64,000 nucleotides of DNA from Spirosoma aureum. GTDB lineage: Bacteria > Bacteroidota > Bacteroidia > Cytophagales > Spirosomataceae. The DNA lies in assembly GCF_011604685.1 (NCBI RefSeq), contig NZ_CP050063.1:4796501-4860500 (forward strand), given 5' to 3'. Shown piece after piece: positions 9,349 to 16,999 of the stretch. The stretch's first letter is position 1, and each line of letters begins with the position of its first letter. The notes beneath the pieces are model-generated. The model ran no database searches and had not been told where the DNA came from. It saw only the letters and a list, made by a program, of their open reading frames with translations. A program made the translations under genes and the position numbers.

Positions 9349-10296
9349 TCAACTAGTTGATTTGTAATAACTTGGGTGTATATTATTCAAGTAACGGATT
9401 AAGATGGGCAAAAACGAAGTCATTCCTTTATAGTCAATCATTGCGGCTGGAGTCGTGCTAAATACCTGAGCCATTCTTTTGGCTGCGTCGGGCCGTTCTT
9501 CTACTTCACGAGCGAGTAAATTCTGATAAGTATGAATGCCGAACAGAATTGCTCCTGAGCGGGGTAACCGGGTAAGTGTCTGCCGTTCAACGCGGACATA
9601 GAGTTGTTCTGCGATGGAGTCGATCGTCATGTGGGCACTTTGTTCGGCAAGAAGTTTATCGAGCATTGACGTATGGCGGCTTGTCATGTCCAATTGATCG
9701 GTAACTTTCACACTCCAGTTCGCGCGCCAAACCGGGCGGCCTACTGGCAATCGTTCCATAAGCTTTTGGGCGGCCAGCATCATGGGTTCTACAATCGGGA
9801 CAATGGGTCTGTGAATCTGCCAGAAGGGCAACCCAATTTTCTCATCCAGACACCATCCATTGCCGAAACACAGTTGTCCGGCTACTAGTGTGGCCTCATT
9901 ACCCGCCAGAATGGTCAGGTCTTCCTGTACCTGTCGGCCTACCCAATCGAGCGGGTCTTTGGGTAATGTTCGCATATCACCGAAGGTAAAGGTTGTTTCC
10001 TCGTTCAGGATGCGGTTTTGCCAAAGCCATTGATTACCATTTCGATGAAGCGTAAACGAATCAGGCGAAAACCGGACCAGATTTTGCAGAACCAGCTCCA
10101 AAACCTCCCATTGAGCTGGTTCGTGGCCGGGCAACGCCTGATAATAGTAGTGGGGTAACGTGCTCAGCAATTGACGTTTAAGTGTGATTTCGTTTTGATA
10201 CTGTTGATCGACCTCAATAAGCCAGTCGCTTTCGGGCAACGGATACGTACCCATTTTGTCATTAAACTGCTGGCCAAACGGGAAATAGGGGAGCAT
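9349..10296 (-). CDS. DUF3445 / heme-dependent oxidative N-demethylase-like protein
   Basis: The 315-residue protein matches my memory of DUF3445: an early PFGQQFNDKMGTYPL-like lead, DPLDWVGRQVQEDLTIL in the middle, then LCFGNGWCLDEKIGLPFWQIHRPIVP and a late RVERQTLTRLPRSGAILFGIHTY stretch (the last two are quoted only in part). The family includes the heme subunit of an oxidative N-demethylase. No signal peptide or membrane segment is seen. It sits between the epimerase gene (22 bases upstream) and the permease gene (33 bases downstream), so it is likely part of one pathway. Confidence 0.75.
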   Translation of the reverse strand: MLPYFPFGQQFNDKMGTYPLPESDWLIEVDQQYQNEITLKRQLLSTLPHYYYQALPGHEPAQWEVLELVLQNLVRFSPDSFTLHRNGNQWLWQNRILNEETTFTFGDMRTLPKDPLDWVGRQVQEDLTILAGNEATLVAGQLCFGNGWCLDEKIGLPFWQIHRPIVPIVEPMMLAAQKLMERLPVGRPVWRANWSVKVTDQLDMTSRHTSMLDKLLAEQSAHMTIDSIAEQLYVRVERQTLTRLPRSGAILFGIHTYQNLLAREVEERPDAAKRMAQVFSTTPAAMIDYKGMTSFLPILIRYLNNIHPSYYKSTS

Positions 10297-10318
10297 TGCT
10301 TCGTGTAGGATAAACAGG

Positions 10319-11389
10319 TTATGTCAGTCGACGTAATCCCAGACCCGCTTCACCAATTGGACGCATGACGCCATTTTCGAGAACAAAACCACCCGAAACA
10401 ACATCTTCGGCAAGATCCAGACTGCCATCGAGATCAATGTAACGGGTATTTGCACACGCAAAAGCTGCGTGTAGGGCTGCGGTAATGCTGATCCGGCTCT
10501 CGTCATTGCAACCCCAAAATAGGGAAATGGTAGCCGATCGGGCAATAGTGGCAATCGCAAGTGCTGACCGAATACCCCCACATTTCATCAGCTTGATATT
10601 AAAGATACCAAAAGGTTGGGGGTGTTGAGCCAATTTCAAAGCCGCTTCAGGATTTTTTAGCGATTCGTCAGCCGCCAGTAACCGCCGTATGTTATTGGGT
10701 AAACCAAGTAATTCAAGTTCAGTGCCAACCCGTAGTGGCTGTTCGATCAGTTCGATCTGAGCTGCAGAGGTCGCTTTCAGGAAAACGTCCAGTTCGGTTA
10801 AGGAATACCCCTGATTCGCATCGACACGGATGGTCAGACTATGCGGAAAACGCTCCCGAAGTTTCAGGATTCGCTCAATATCCTCGGATACGTTCAAACC
10901 GGTTTTTATCTTGAGCACCCGAAAACCCTGCTCATAATAGGTGTCTGCTTCAATCAGTGTATTGGCAACATCCATAATGCCGATGGTTACCGATGTCGGT
11001 AACGACTGGATTTTCTGCCCGTAAAAGGCGACAACCGGAATGCCCAGAAATTGACAAAAGGCGTCATGCAGGGCAATATCCAGCGCAGCCAGGGTTCCGG
11101 GGGCATTCGGAAACTGCTGACTGGCATCATCGAGCAGGATGTTGTATAGCCGGATGTCATGCCCAATGAGCCGGAATATCCATTCACTTTGCAAATTCTG
11201 CAAGGCCTGATCTGTTGATTCGCCTACTACTTCGGGCGATGGGTTGGCAGCCCCAACGCCAACGATCCCGTTTGCCAGTTCAATTTCCAGAAAGACATTC
11301 TCGACTGTTGAGATAGTCTGATAAGCGATCGTATATGGTTTCGTAAGCGCCAGATCCCGGCAATAGGAGCGGATGGCTTTAATGCGCAT
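10319..11389 (-). CDS. Dipeptide/N-acyl amino acid epimerase, enolase superfamily
   Basis: The 356-residue protein is of the muconate-lactonizing/dipeptide epimerase type. Lys160-x-Lys162 (LKIKTG) is the first catalytic pair. The magnesium ligands appear as Asp190 (RVDANQG), Glu216 (LIEQPL) and Asp241 (LAADES), and Lys266 in FNIKLMKCGG is the opposite-face base. Such enzymes racemise L-Ala-D/L-Glu or related amides. The gene overlaps the DUF1611 gene by 11 bases. That pairing suggests either muropeptide recycling or, as I recall for DUF1611 partners, N-acetyl-D-glutamate racemisation. Confidence 0.88.
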   Translation of the reverse strand: MRIKAIRSYCRDLALTKPYTIAYQTISTVENVFLEIELANGIVGVGAANPSPEVVGESTDQALQNLQSEWIFRLIGHDIRLYNILLDDASQQFPNAPGTLAALDIALHDAFCQFLGIPVVAFYGQKIQSLPTSVTIGIMDVANTLIEADTYYEQGFRVLKIKTGLNVSEDIERILKLRERFPHSLTIRVDANQGYSLTELDVFLKATSAAQIELIEQPLRVGTELELLGLPNNIRRLLAADESLKNPEAALKLAQHPQPFGIFNIKLMKCGGIRSALAIATIARSATISLFWGCNDESRISITAALHAAFACANTRYIDLDGSLDLAEDVVSGGFVLENGVMRPIGEAGLGLRRLT

Positions 11390-12443
11390 GAGCCGCAGTG
11401 GTTAGGGTCTGAATAACAGGTACAATAGGTGCTACGCCCTCTTCCAGTGGGAGAAGTACCGGAATACCAAGCTGTTCTGTATATTGCTTCTGGTAAGCAA
11501 AGGCTTCGTCTCGACTGCATCCTTCGGTATTGAGGGCGAGGGCAATGACCGTCGAGCCGTAGGCATTGATCAGGTTAATCTCCGTATCAACGGTAGGTAT
11601 GCGTCCCCAGTCCGGAATATGATCATAATGGGTTCGTTTGGGCGCATGAACCAGCACAGCATACCGGGCATTACCCGAAACCAGAAACTCCGAGCCACAG
11701 GGCCCACTGGGATTTCGGAGCGCGGCCTGACCCTCAATCAGCAATACATCGGCGCTCGTTTCGAGCCAGCAGGAAACGAGCGCATGTTCGAGTTCACCCG
11801 ATACAAAATCGTTGAGGGTCGAATCGACAATGAAGCCGTATTGACCACCCTGAAGCCAACCGGTCTGGCCGGTATAGATCATTTGGGCGTTGATACCCTG
11901 CTGGTTACAGGCTTCCCGGATCAGGCGGGTGGTTGTACGCTTGCCAAGAGCGCAATCGGTGCCGATAACCGCGACGATGGGGGCTGTAATCTGGTTAATT
12001 TCACCCGTCCAAAAATGAAGGTCCTGCCGGGGTTTAGGCCGCCGTACGTCGATGAGCTGACCACCATACTGCCGGCCCAGCGCAACCAGGTCGGGTTTCT
12101 CACTCAGAAATTCATGCAATCCGTTCACCACCGACAACCCCTTTTCCAGACTGTGGCGAATACCGGTGAGCATGGTTTGGGGTAAAACTCCGCCACTTGT
12201 TGCCACGGCAACGATCGCATAGGAAACCGGCCCAACTGTCGAAAGTGCCTCATCGACTGATGCAAAAACGGGAATATTCCGGAATATCCCGTCGAGAATG
12301 TTACCTGCGTCCTGTCCAGCCGTGGGCATATCGACCACACCCACGATCTGGTAGCGATCCGACCCCCTGATCAGACCGTGAGCTGTTTTAGCATTGGGAG
12401 TGGCTAATAAGCCGTCAGTGAGCAGAATTGCCCGATTATTCAT
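11379..12443 (-). CDS. DUF1611 family P-loop protein, possible D-amino acid N-acyltransferase
   Basis: The 354-residue protein has a Rossmann-like N-terminal half (IVGVVDMPTAGQDAG) and a C-terminal P-loop half. Its Walker A is GTDCALGKRT at residues 161-170; LLIEGQAAL looks like the Walker B region. This fits DUF1611. I recall members paired with dipeptide-epimerase-type enzymes being reported as D-glutamate N-acetyltransferases (DgcN), which I could not check. It is the first gene of the minus-strand operon and overlaps the epimerase gene by 11 bases. Confidence 0.78.
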   Translation of the reverse strand: MNNRAILLTDGLLATPNAKTAHGLIRGSDRYQIVGVVDMPTAGQDAGNILDGIFRNIPVFASVDEALSTVGPVSYAIVAVATSGGVLPQTMLTGIRHSLEKGLSVVNGLHEFLSEKPDLVALGRQYGGQLIDVRRPKPRQDLHFWTGEINQITAPIVAVIGTDCALGKRTTTRLIREACNQQGINAQMIYTGQTGWLQGGQYGFIVDSTLNDFVSGELEHALVSCWLETSADVLLIEGQAALRNPSGPCGSEFLVSGNARYAVLVHAPKRTHYDHIPDWGRIPTVDTEINLINAYGSTVIALALNTEGCSRDEAFAYQKQYTEQLGIPVLLPLEEGVAPIVPVIQTLTTAAHAH

Positions 12444-12708
12444 TCGATAGATATACGTCAGGTTTGGCTAAAACTATGGTTTTGTTCTTGTAATTGAAAA
12501 TGATTTGATAGAAAATAAGGAATAAATTAAGATTAGGAAATAATATTCTTTTTGGAGTAACTAATCTGAACCAGAAAGAAAACAATTCCCCGTAACCATG
12601 CTGAGCAGCCCTAATCGCATATTACTGGGTTTGTCGCAAGGGTTGACAGAGGAGATTAATAGCATAACTGCGCCCGTTGTAGAGCGGATAATGACTTATT
12701 GATTGAGA

Positions 12709-13257
12709 TCAGGCATTCATCCACTTCGGTTTAGCCTCCAGCACGTTTGTATACACCCTACAATCGGATGAGTGGGCACCAGGCAGGAAACCGATGCTCA
12801 TTAAAAACTCGTTGACGATTTCACCACCCGTAAAGCGGAAGGTCTTTTTGAACAGCTTCACCCATTCCTCTTTTGTTTTAGGGTGATGTAATTCCAGCCA
12901 CTTTTCAAACGAGCCATGCTCTTCCTGGAGCGTTAGTATGGTTTTTGCATTTTCTATGGCTGCGTTAATTTTCAGTCGATTGCGAATAATGCCCGGATCT
13001 GCCATTAATCGTTCCCGGTCGGCATCGGTATAGGCCGCCACTGTTTTCAGTTCAAAATTGTCGTAGGCGATTCGGAACGTCGCTTCCTTTTTTAAGATGG
13101 TTTCCCAGCTAAGGCCAGCCTGGTTGATTTCAAGCACCAGCCGGCAAAACAGCTCATTGTCATCGTGAATGGGAAAGCCATACAGATGGTCGTGATAGGC
13201 TTTGTGCAGGGCCTGGCGATCGTCGGACATGGAATCTATAGCGCGGCAATAGGACAT
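12709..13257 (-). CDS. tag: DNA-3-methyladenine glycosylase I
   Basis: The protein has 182 residues from the preferred start MSYCRAID, which puts the zinc cysteine at position 4 as in the family; an in-frame ATG nine codons earlier (13284) is less likely. YHDHLYG, EINQAGLSWETILKK and the C-terminal GAHSSDC (zinc His and Cys) are the Tag signatures. The enzyme excises 3-methyladenine from alkylated DNA. It lies 70 bases downstream of the AraC gene on the same strand, so it may be on the same transcript as the AraC and dehydrogenase genes. Confidence 0.9.
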   Translation of the reverse strand: MSYCRAIDSMSDDRQALHKAYHDHLYGFPIHDDNELFCRLVLEINQAGLSWETILKKEATFRIAYDNFELKTVAAYTDADRERLMADPGIIRNRLKINAAIENAKTILTLQEEHGSFEKWLELHHPKTKEEWVKLFKKTFRFTGGEIVNEFLMSIGFLPGAHSSDCRVYTNVLEAKPKWMNA

Positions 13258-13326
13258 TGGATAGTTAGTCTGGAATGATTTCAATCGTAAATTTTGCCTT
13301 TTCAGGACAACTTATCATATCGTGTT

Positions 13327-14244
13327 TCAATTAAACGATTGCCGGAATTCAATCGGTGATACGTCGGCCTTACGTTTAAAGATTTTATTGAACGATTGGG
13401 GGTACTCAAAACCGAGTTGGTAGGCAATTTCGGCTACCGAAAGATTAGTAGTACTCAATAATTCCTTGGCTTTTTCAATCAACTTGGTATGAATATGTTG
13501 CTGCGTATTTTGCCCGGTATGCATGCGGAGCATATCGCTTAAATAGCGGGGCGATACATTCAGTTGGTCGGATAGGTACTGAACCGTAGGCAAGCCGGTT
13601 GTTAATGGTTTCTGGCTGTCAAAATAATCGGCTAGTAAGGCTTCCAGCTTGGTCAAAAGGTCGTGGTTGATGGCTTTTCTGGTAATAAACTGGCGGTTAT
13701 AAAACCGATTGCTGTAGTTGAGCAGCAGCTCAATCTGGGAGACAATCACATCCTGACTAAACTGGTCGATGGACGAAGCCAGTTCTTCCCCAATGCTCTT
13801 GAAAACGCCCATGATAATTTCTTTTTCCCGTTCGGAAAGATGCAGGGCTTCGTTGGATGAATACGAAAAGAACCCGTAGCTTTTGATGGTTTTCCCCAGC
13901 GGATAATTCCGGATAAAATCCGGATGAATCATCAGCGTAAACCCTTCGTAACTACCCTGTGGTTCCGCTTCTGAAATCAGCTGATTGGGCGAAACAAAAC
14001 AGAGACCCCCTTCATTAAAATCATAATAATGCTGACCATATCTGGCCTTACCCGTAAAATTCTTTTTGTACGAAATCTTGTACAGATTCGTCATCATCCC
14101 CTTGGCTATTTCGGTCGTGTCCGTTTTGATGTCAGCATAATTGCTCAGACTTACCAGGGGATGCAGCGGTTTGGGCAAGCCCAGCGCCTGGTGTAACTCC
14201 GAAATCGAGTTGAATATATAGGGTTGGTTCGTTGCTTTTTTCAT
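13327..14244 (-). CDS. AraC-family transcriptional regulator
   Basis: The 305-residue protein has an N-terminal effector/cupin-like region (about 1-190, with FVSPNQLISEAEPQG resembling the AraC_binding barrel) and a C-terminal double helix-turn-helix (about 205-303). The first HTH holds LSDQLNVSPRYLSDMLRMHTGQN, quoted in part as VSPRYLSDML. The second is VAEIAYQLGFEYPQSFNKIFK in part. It is 55 bases downstream of the alcohol dehydrogenase gene on the same strand, and is the obvious regulator of it. Confidence 0.92.
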   Translation of the reverse strand: MKKATNQPYIFNSISELHQALGLPKPLHPLVSLSNYADIKTDTTEIAKGMMTNLYKISYKKNFTGKARYGQHYYDFNEGGLCFVSPNQLISEAEPQGSYEGFTLMIHPDFIRNYPLGKTIKSYGFFSYSSNEALHLSEREKEIIMGVFKSIGEELASSIDQFSQDVIVSQIELLLNYSNRFYNRQFITRKAINHDLLTKLEALLADYFDSQKPLTTGLPTVQYLSDQLNVSPRYLSDMLRMHTGQNTQQHIHTKLIEKAKELLSTTNLSVAEIAYQLGFEYPQSFNKIFKRKADVSPIEFRQSFN

Positions 14245-14298
14245 ACGAGTGAACAGGTGCCGGAACGCCCTGAGCTATTCCGGCGAAGGCTTCAACTT

Positions 14299-15339
14299 TT
14301 ATAACGTCGCCATATCAATCACAAAACGATACAACACATCTCCTTTTAACATCCGTTCAAAAGCGGTATGAATGTCTTTGATATTGATCAGCTCGATGTC
14401 TGAAACAATGGAATGCTGGGCGCAGAAATCCAGCATTTCCTGAGTTTCTGGCAGACCACCGGCTCCTGAACCAGCCACTACTTTATTGCCGGTGGCCAGC
14501 GCGAACGAAGGAAGTTGCCAGGGCTCGGCTGGCATACCCACATTGATATACACACCATTCGTTTTGAGTAAACCAAGATACGGATTAATGTCGTGATTGG
14601 CGGCAACGGTATCGATAATGAAGTGGAATGAACGTAAAGCCGACTTCATCTGCTCTTCATCCTTTGTGACAACGAATTGGTGCGCACCCAGTTTCTTCGC
14701 AGCTTCAGCTTTGTTTGGAGACGTACTTAATACGGTTACTTCTGCGCCAAAAGCTACACCGAATTTCACCGCCATATGGCCAAGTCCACCCAGACCGACA
14801 ACGGCAAGCTTATGGCCTTCGCCCACCTTCCATTTGCGCAGGGGCGAATAGGTCGTGATGCCTGCACAGAGCAACGGGGCTACAGCGGCAAAGTCGAGGT
14901 TTTCGGCTACATGCAGGGCGAAATGTTCGGGCACAACAATGTTATTGGCATAGCCACCGTAGACAGGCTGGCCGCTGTGGTCTAGATTGTTGTACGTCAG
15001 CACCGGACTCACGCTACAGAATTGCTCCTGCCCGTTTCTGCACTCTTCACAGGTCCGGCAGGAGTCAACCATCACACCCACTGCGGCACGGTCGCCCTTT
15101 TTAAACGTTTGTACGTGACTGCCAACCTGCGAAATGATACCGACAATCTCATGACCGGGTACCATTGGAAAGATACCGGGAAACCATTCATTGCGCGTCA
15201 AATGAACGTCGGTGTGGCAAACTCCACAATAAGCAATATCGATCAGTACGTCATGCGGTCCAAGGTCCCTCCGGTCAAAATTCCATGGGGCTAAATTCGT
15301 TTCAGCACTTTGCGCTGCATATCCTTTCGAGTGAATCAT
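14299..15339 (-). CDS. NAD(P)-dependent zinc alcohol dehydrogenase (YahK/cinnamyl type)
   Basis: The protein has 346 residues from MIHSKGYAAQ; an in-frame upstream ATG at 15420 would add 27 residues unlike the family. Catalytic zinc ligands are in CGVCHTDVHL and GHEIVG. The structural-zinc loop is CRTCEECRNGQEQFC. The Rossmann motif VGLGGLGHMAVK follows. Cytosolic members reduce aldehydes to alcohols, usually with NADPH. Two direct repeats upstream (15391-15425) and the AraC gene downstream suggest inducible control. Confidence 0.92.
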   Translation of the reverse strand: MIHSKGYAAQSAETNLAPWNFDRRDLGPHDVLIDIAYCGVCHTDVHLTRNEWFPGIFPMVPGHEIVGIISQVGSHVQTFKKGDRAAVGVMVDSCRTCEECRNGQEQFCSVSPVLTYNNLDHSGQPVYGGYANNIVVPEHFALHVAENLDFAAVAPLLCAGITTYSPLRKWKVGEGHKLAVVGLGGLGHMAVKFGVAFGAEVTVLSTSPNKAEAAKKLGAHQFVVTKDEEQMKSALRSFHFIIDTVAANHDINPYLGLLKTNGVYINVGMPAEPWQLPSFALATGNKVVAGSGAGGLPETQEMLDFCAQHSIVSDIELINIKDIHTAFERMLKGDVLYRFVIDMATL

Positions 15340-15341
15340 AA

Positions 15342-15368
15342 CCTTTGTATTAATGAAGAACACAAAGG
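15342..15368. repeat. Inverted repeat in the dehydrogenase leader
   Basis: CCTTTGT at 15342-15348 and ACAAAGG at 15362-15368 are perfect complements separated by 13 bases, directly ahead of the dehydrogenase start. The minus-strand reading GACCTTTG at 15363-15370 is one base off a TAnnTTTG -7 element, so this may simply be the promoter region. Confidence 0.4.
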
Positions 15369-15390
15369 TCTTTTTTTGCCAGGTGTTGAC

Positions 15391-15425
15391 TGTAGCCAAA
15401 TTGGGATATGTTGTAGCCAAAATGG
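15391..15425 (-). promoter_or_regulatory. 21-bp-spaced direct repeat, candidate AraC operator
   Basis: TGTAGCCAAATTGG at 15391-15404 and TGTAGCCAAAATGG at 15412-15425 differ at one of 14 bases and begin exactly 21 bp apart, two helical turns. They lie 52-86 bases ahead of the dehydrogenase start. AraC-type activators commonly bind such paired direct half-sites just upstream of the core promoter; an AraC gene lies two genes along. Assignment to that regulator is inference. Confidence 0.6.
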
Positions 15426-15755
15426 ATGACTGAGCTGGTTTGCCGTAGCATCCTTACAAGGGCTGATCATGTATTCACTCCGCCCTGAATTCCCGACCAC
15501 GTCCAATCTGAGGAGAAATGAAGGGGTAGTTAAACGGTCGATCATCGGAAATCTGGTGTGTTGAACCAGCTTGATCGGTTATGTACTCAAGTGAAAAACG
15601 AGCGGAAAACAGGTGAGTCTGCCGAAATGAGCTGGTTTTGAATCGTGATAAACGACTGTATATGAGCTAATATGTATAAAGAACCTTCGCAGATTCGATA
15701 CTGAAAAAACGGCTAATCGCATTACTACAGCATAAATGCCCCCGAACTGTTAATT
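15426..15755. other. Intergenic region ahead of holA
   Basis: This is the rest of the 416-base gap between the divergent dehydrogenase and holA genes. I see no gene. It ends in TAATTTTG at 15751-15758, a full match to TAnnTTTG, which overlaps the earliest possible holA start. Confidence 0.5.
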
Positions 15756-16823
15756 TTGCGAACCGCTTACCGTAAACCGAATCCCGTTTTGATTGCAGCC
15801 GTTGACGCCCTGTTAAAAGATATCCGCAATAAGCGGATTGCTCCTGTTTACCTCATTCATGGCGACGAGCCCTATTACCTCGACCGCATTGCTGAAGAAC
15901 TCGAAAAGGTGGCCATACCGGTTGCCGAACGTGGTTTTAATCAATTTGTACTGTTCGGAAAAGACACAGATGCGGGGGCTGTGCTCAATTACGCCCGTCG
16001 CTATCCGTTCATGGCCGAGCGGCAACTGGTGCTGGTTAAGGAAGCCCAGCAAATGGCCGGCATCGGTGATAAATCAGCGCAGACACTCTTTGAAGACTAT
16101 GCGCTGAATCCACTATCCAGTACCATATTAATGCTTTGCTATGTCAGGGAAGACGGGAAACCGGCCCTCGACGAGCGTAAAGCCTGGGTAAAGGCGTTTG
16201 GCGCGAAAGGCAAGCTATTGGGTGTCAAGAAGCTCTACGACAATAAAATCCCGGATTGGGTCGGGGAATATTGCCGGGAACAGGGAGTCAAGGTAAGCCC
16301 CAAAGCCTGTCAGCTACTGGCCGATCACATCGGGAACGACCTCAAACGACTGGCGGGCGAGATTGACAAGATTCTGATCAATCTGCACGTAGGCGAGGAA
16401 ATTTCGGCCGCTACCGTCGAACGGCTGGTTGGAATCAGCAAGGAATACAACGTGTTTGAGCTTCAGAAAGCACTCAGTCAGCGCGACATCGTAAAAGCCA
16501 ATCAGATTATCGACTATTTCGCCCGAAATTCGAAAGACAACCCTTTGGTTGTGATCCTGGCGCAATTGTTTGGTTATTTTAGCAAAGTGCTGCTGGTGCA
16601 GGCATCCAAAGATCAGACCGACAAAGGACTGGCCCAGCTGCTGGGCGTCAATCCGTTTTTTGTTAAAGATTATCTGACCGCGGCACGTGCCTTCACATTG
16701 CCCAAAGTCGCCGATATTATTCATGCGATCCGTCGGGCCGATGCCCAGAGCAAAGGCATCGATACACCCACGATGAGCGAGGGCGACATCCTGCGCGAAC
16801 TGGTGTTCGATATTTTGCATTAG
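15756..16823 (+). CDS. holA: DNA polymerase III, delta subunit
   Basis: The roughly 355-residue protein has the HolA layout: an N-terminal AAA+-like region opening with APVYLIHGDEPYYLDRI, the middle RQLVLVKEAQQM, and a C-terminal collar region with LAGEIDKILI and NDLKRL. Delta opens the sliding clamp in the clamp loader. The start is uncertain: no ATG is in frame near the N-terminus. TTG at 15756 lies inside a -7-like sequence (15751-15758), and TTG at 15789 is the alternative, which would fit a transcript starting just beyond that element. Confidence 0.9.
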   Translation: MRTAYRKPNPVLIAAVDALLKDIRNKRIAPVYLIHGDEPYYLDRIAEELEKVAIPVAERGFNQFVLFGKDTDAGAVLNYARRYPFMAERQLVLVKEAQQMAGIGDKSAQTLFEDYALNPLSSTILMLCYVREDGKPALDERKAWVKAFGAKGKLLGVKKLYDNKIPDWVGEYCREQGVKVSPKACQLLADHIGNDLKRLAGEIDKILINLHVGEEISAATVERLVGISKEYNVFELQKALSQRDIVKANQIIDYFARNSKDNPLVVILAQLFGYFSKVLLVQASKDQTDKGLAQLLGVNPFFVKDYLTAARAFTLPKVADIIHAIRRADAQSKGIDTPTMSEGDILRELVFDILH

Positions 16824-16903
16824 CCCCTCTTCAATCCGGGATTGGCTGGTCAGAAGGGCTGAAAGCGTATCGAAAAAAGAAATCCTGCACAAAATCACGC
16901 AAA

Positions 16904-16936
16904 TTTGGGTGGTGTCATCCCTTTTTCTTAATATTG
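16904..16936 (+). promoter_or_regulatory. Predicted promoter for the TonB receptor gene
   Basis: TTTG at 16904-16907, then 21 bases, then TAATATTG at 16929-16936 (one base off TAnnTTTG) gives normal Bacteroidota spacing. The -7 element overlaps the palindrome at 16935-16949, so a repressor bound there would block transcription. Confidence 0.6.
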
Positions 16937-16949
16937 CAACGTTGTTGCA
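16935..16949. promoter_or_regulatory. Palindromic operator candidate ahead of the TonB receptor
   Basis: TGCAAC, GTT, GTTGCA is a perfect 6-3-6 inverted repeat at the expected transcription start of the receptor gene. Its place over the -7 element fits a repressor site. TGCAA/TTGCA halves resemble some Fur-family (metal) boxes, but I cannot assign the regulator from sequence. Confidence 0.55.
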
Positions 16950-16999
16950 TAAAGATGATTTATCCTGATAGAATTAATCATCGTCGGAGTAGGGGACTG

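Noticed and set aside
12598..12702. 34-codon frame MLSSPNRILL... between the D-amino acid operon and tag
   Set aside because: Too short to judge, with no homology I know; it may be a decayed remnant.
16934..16999. Longer N-terminus for the TonB receptor starting at TTG 16934
   Set aside because: The TTG is inside the palindrome and the predicted -7 element, and the added residues precede the signal peptide.
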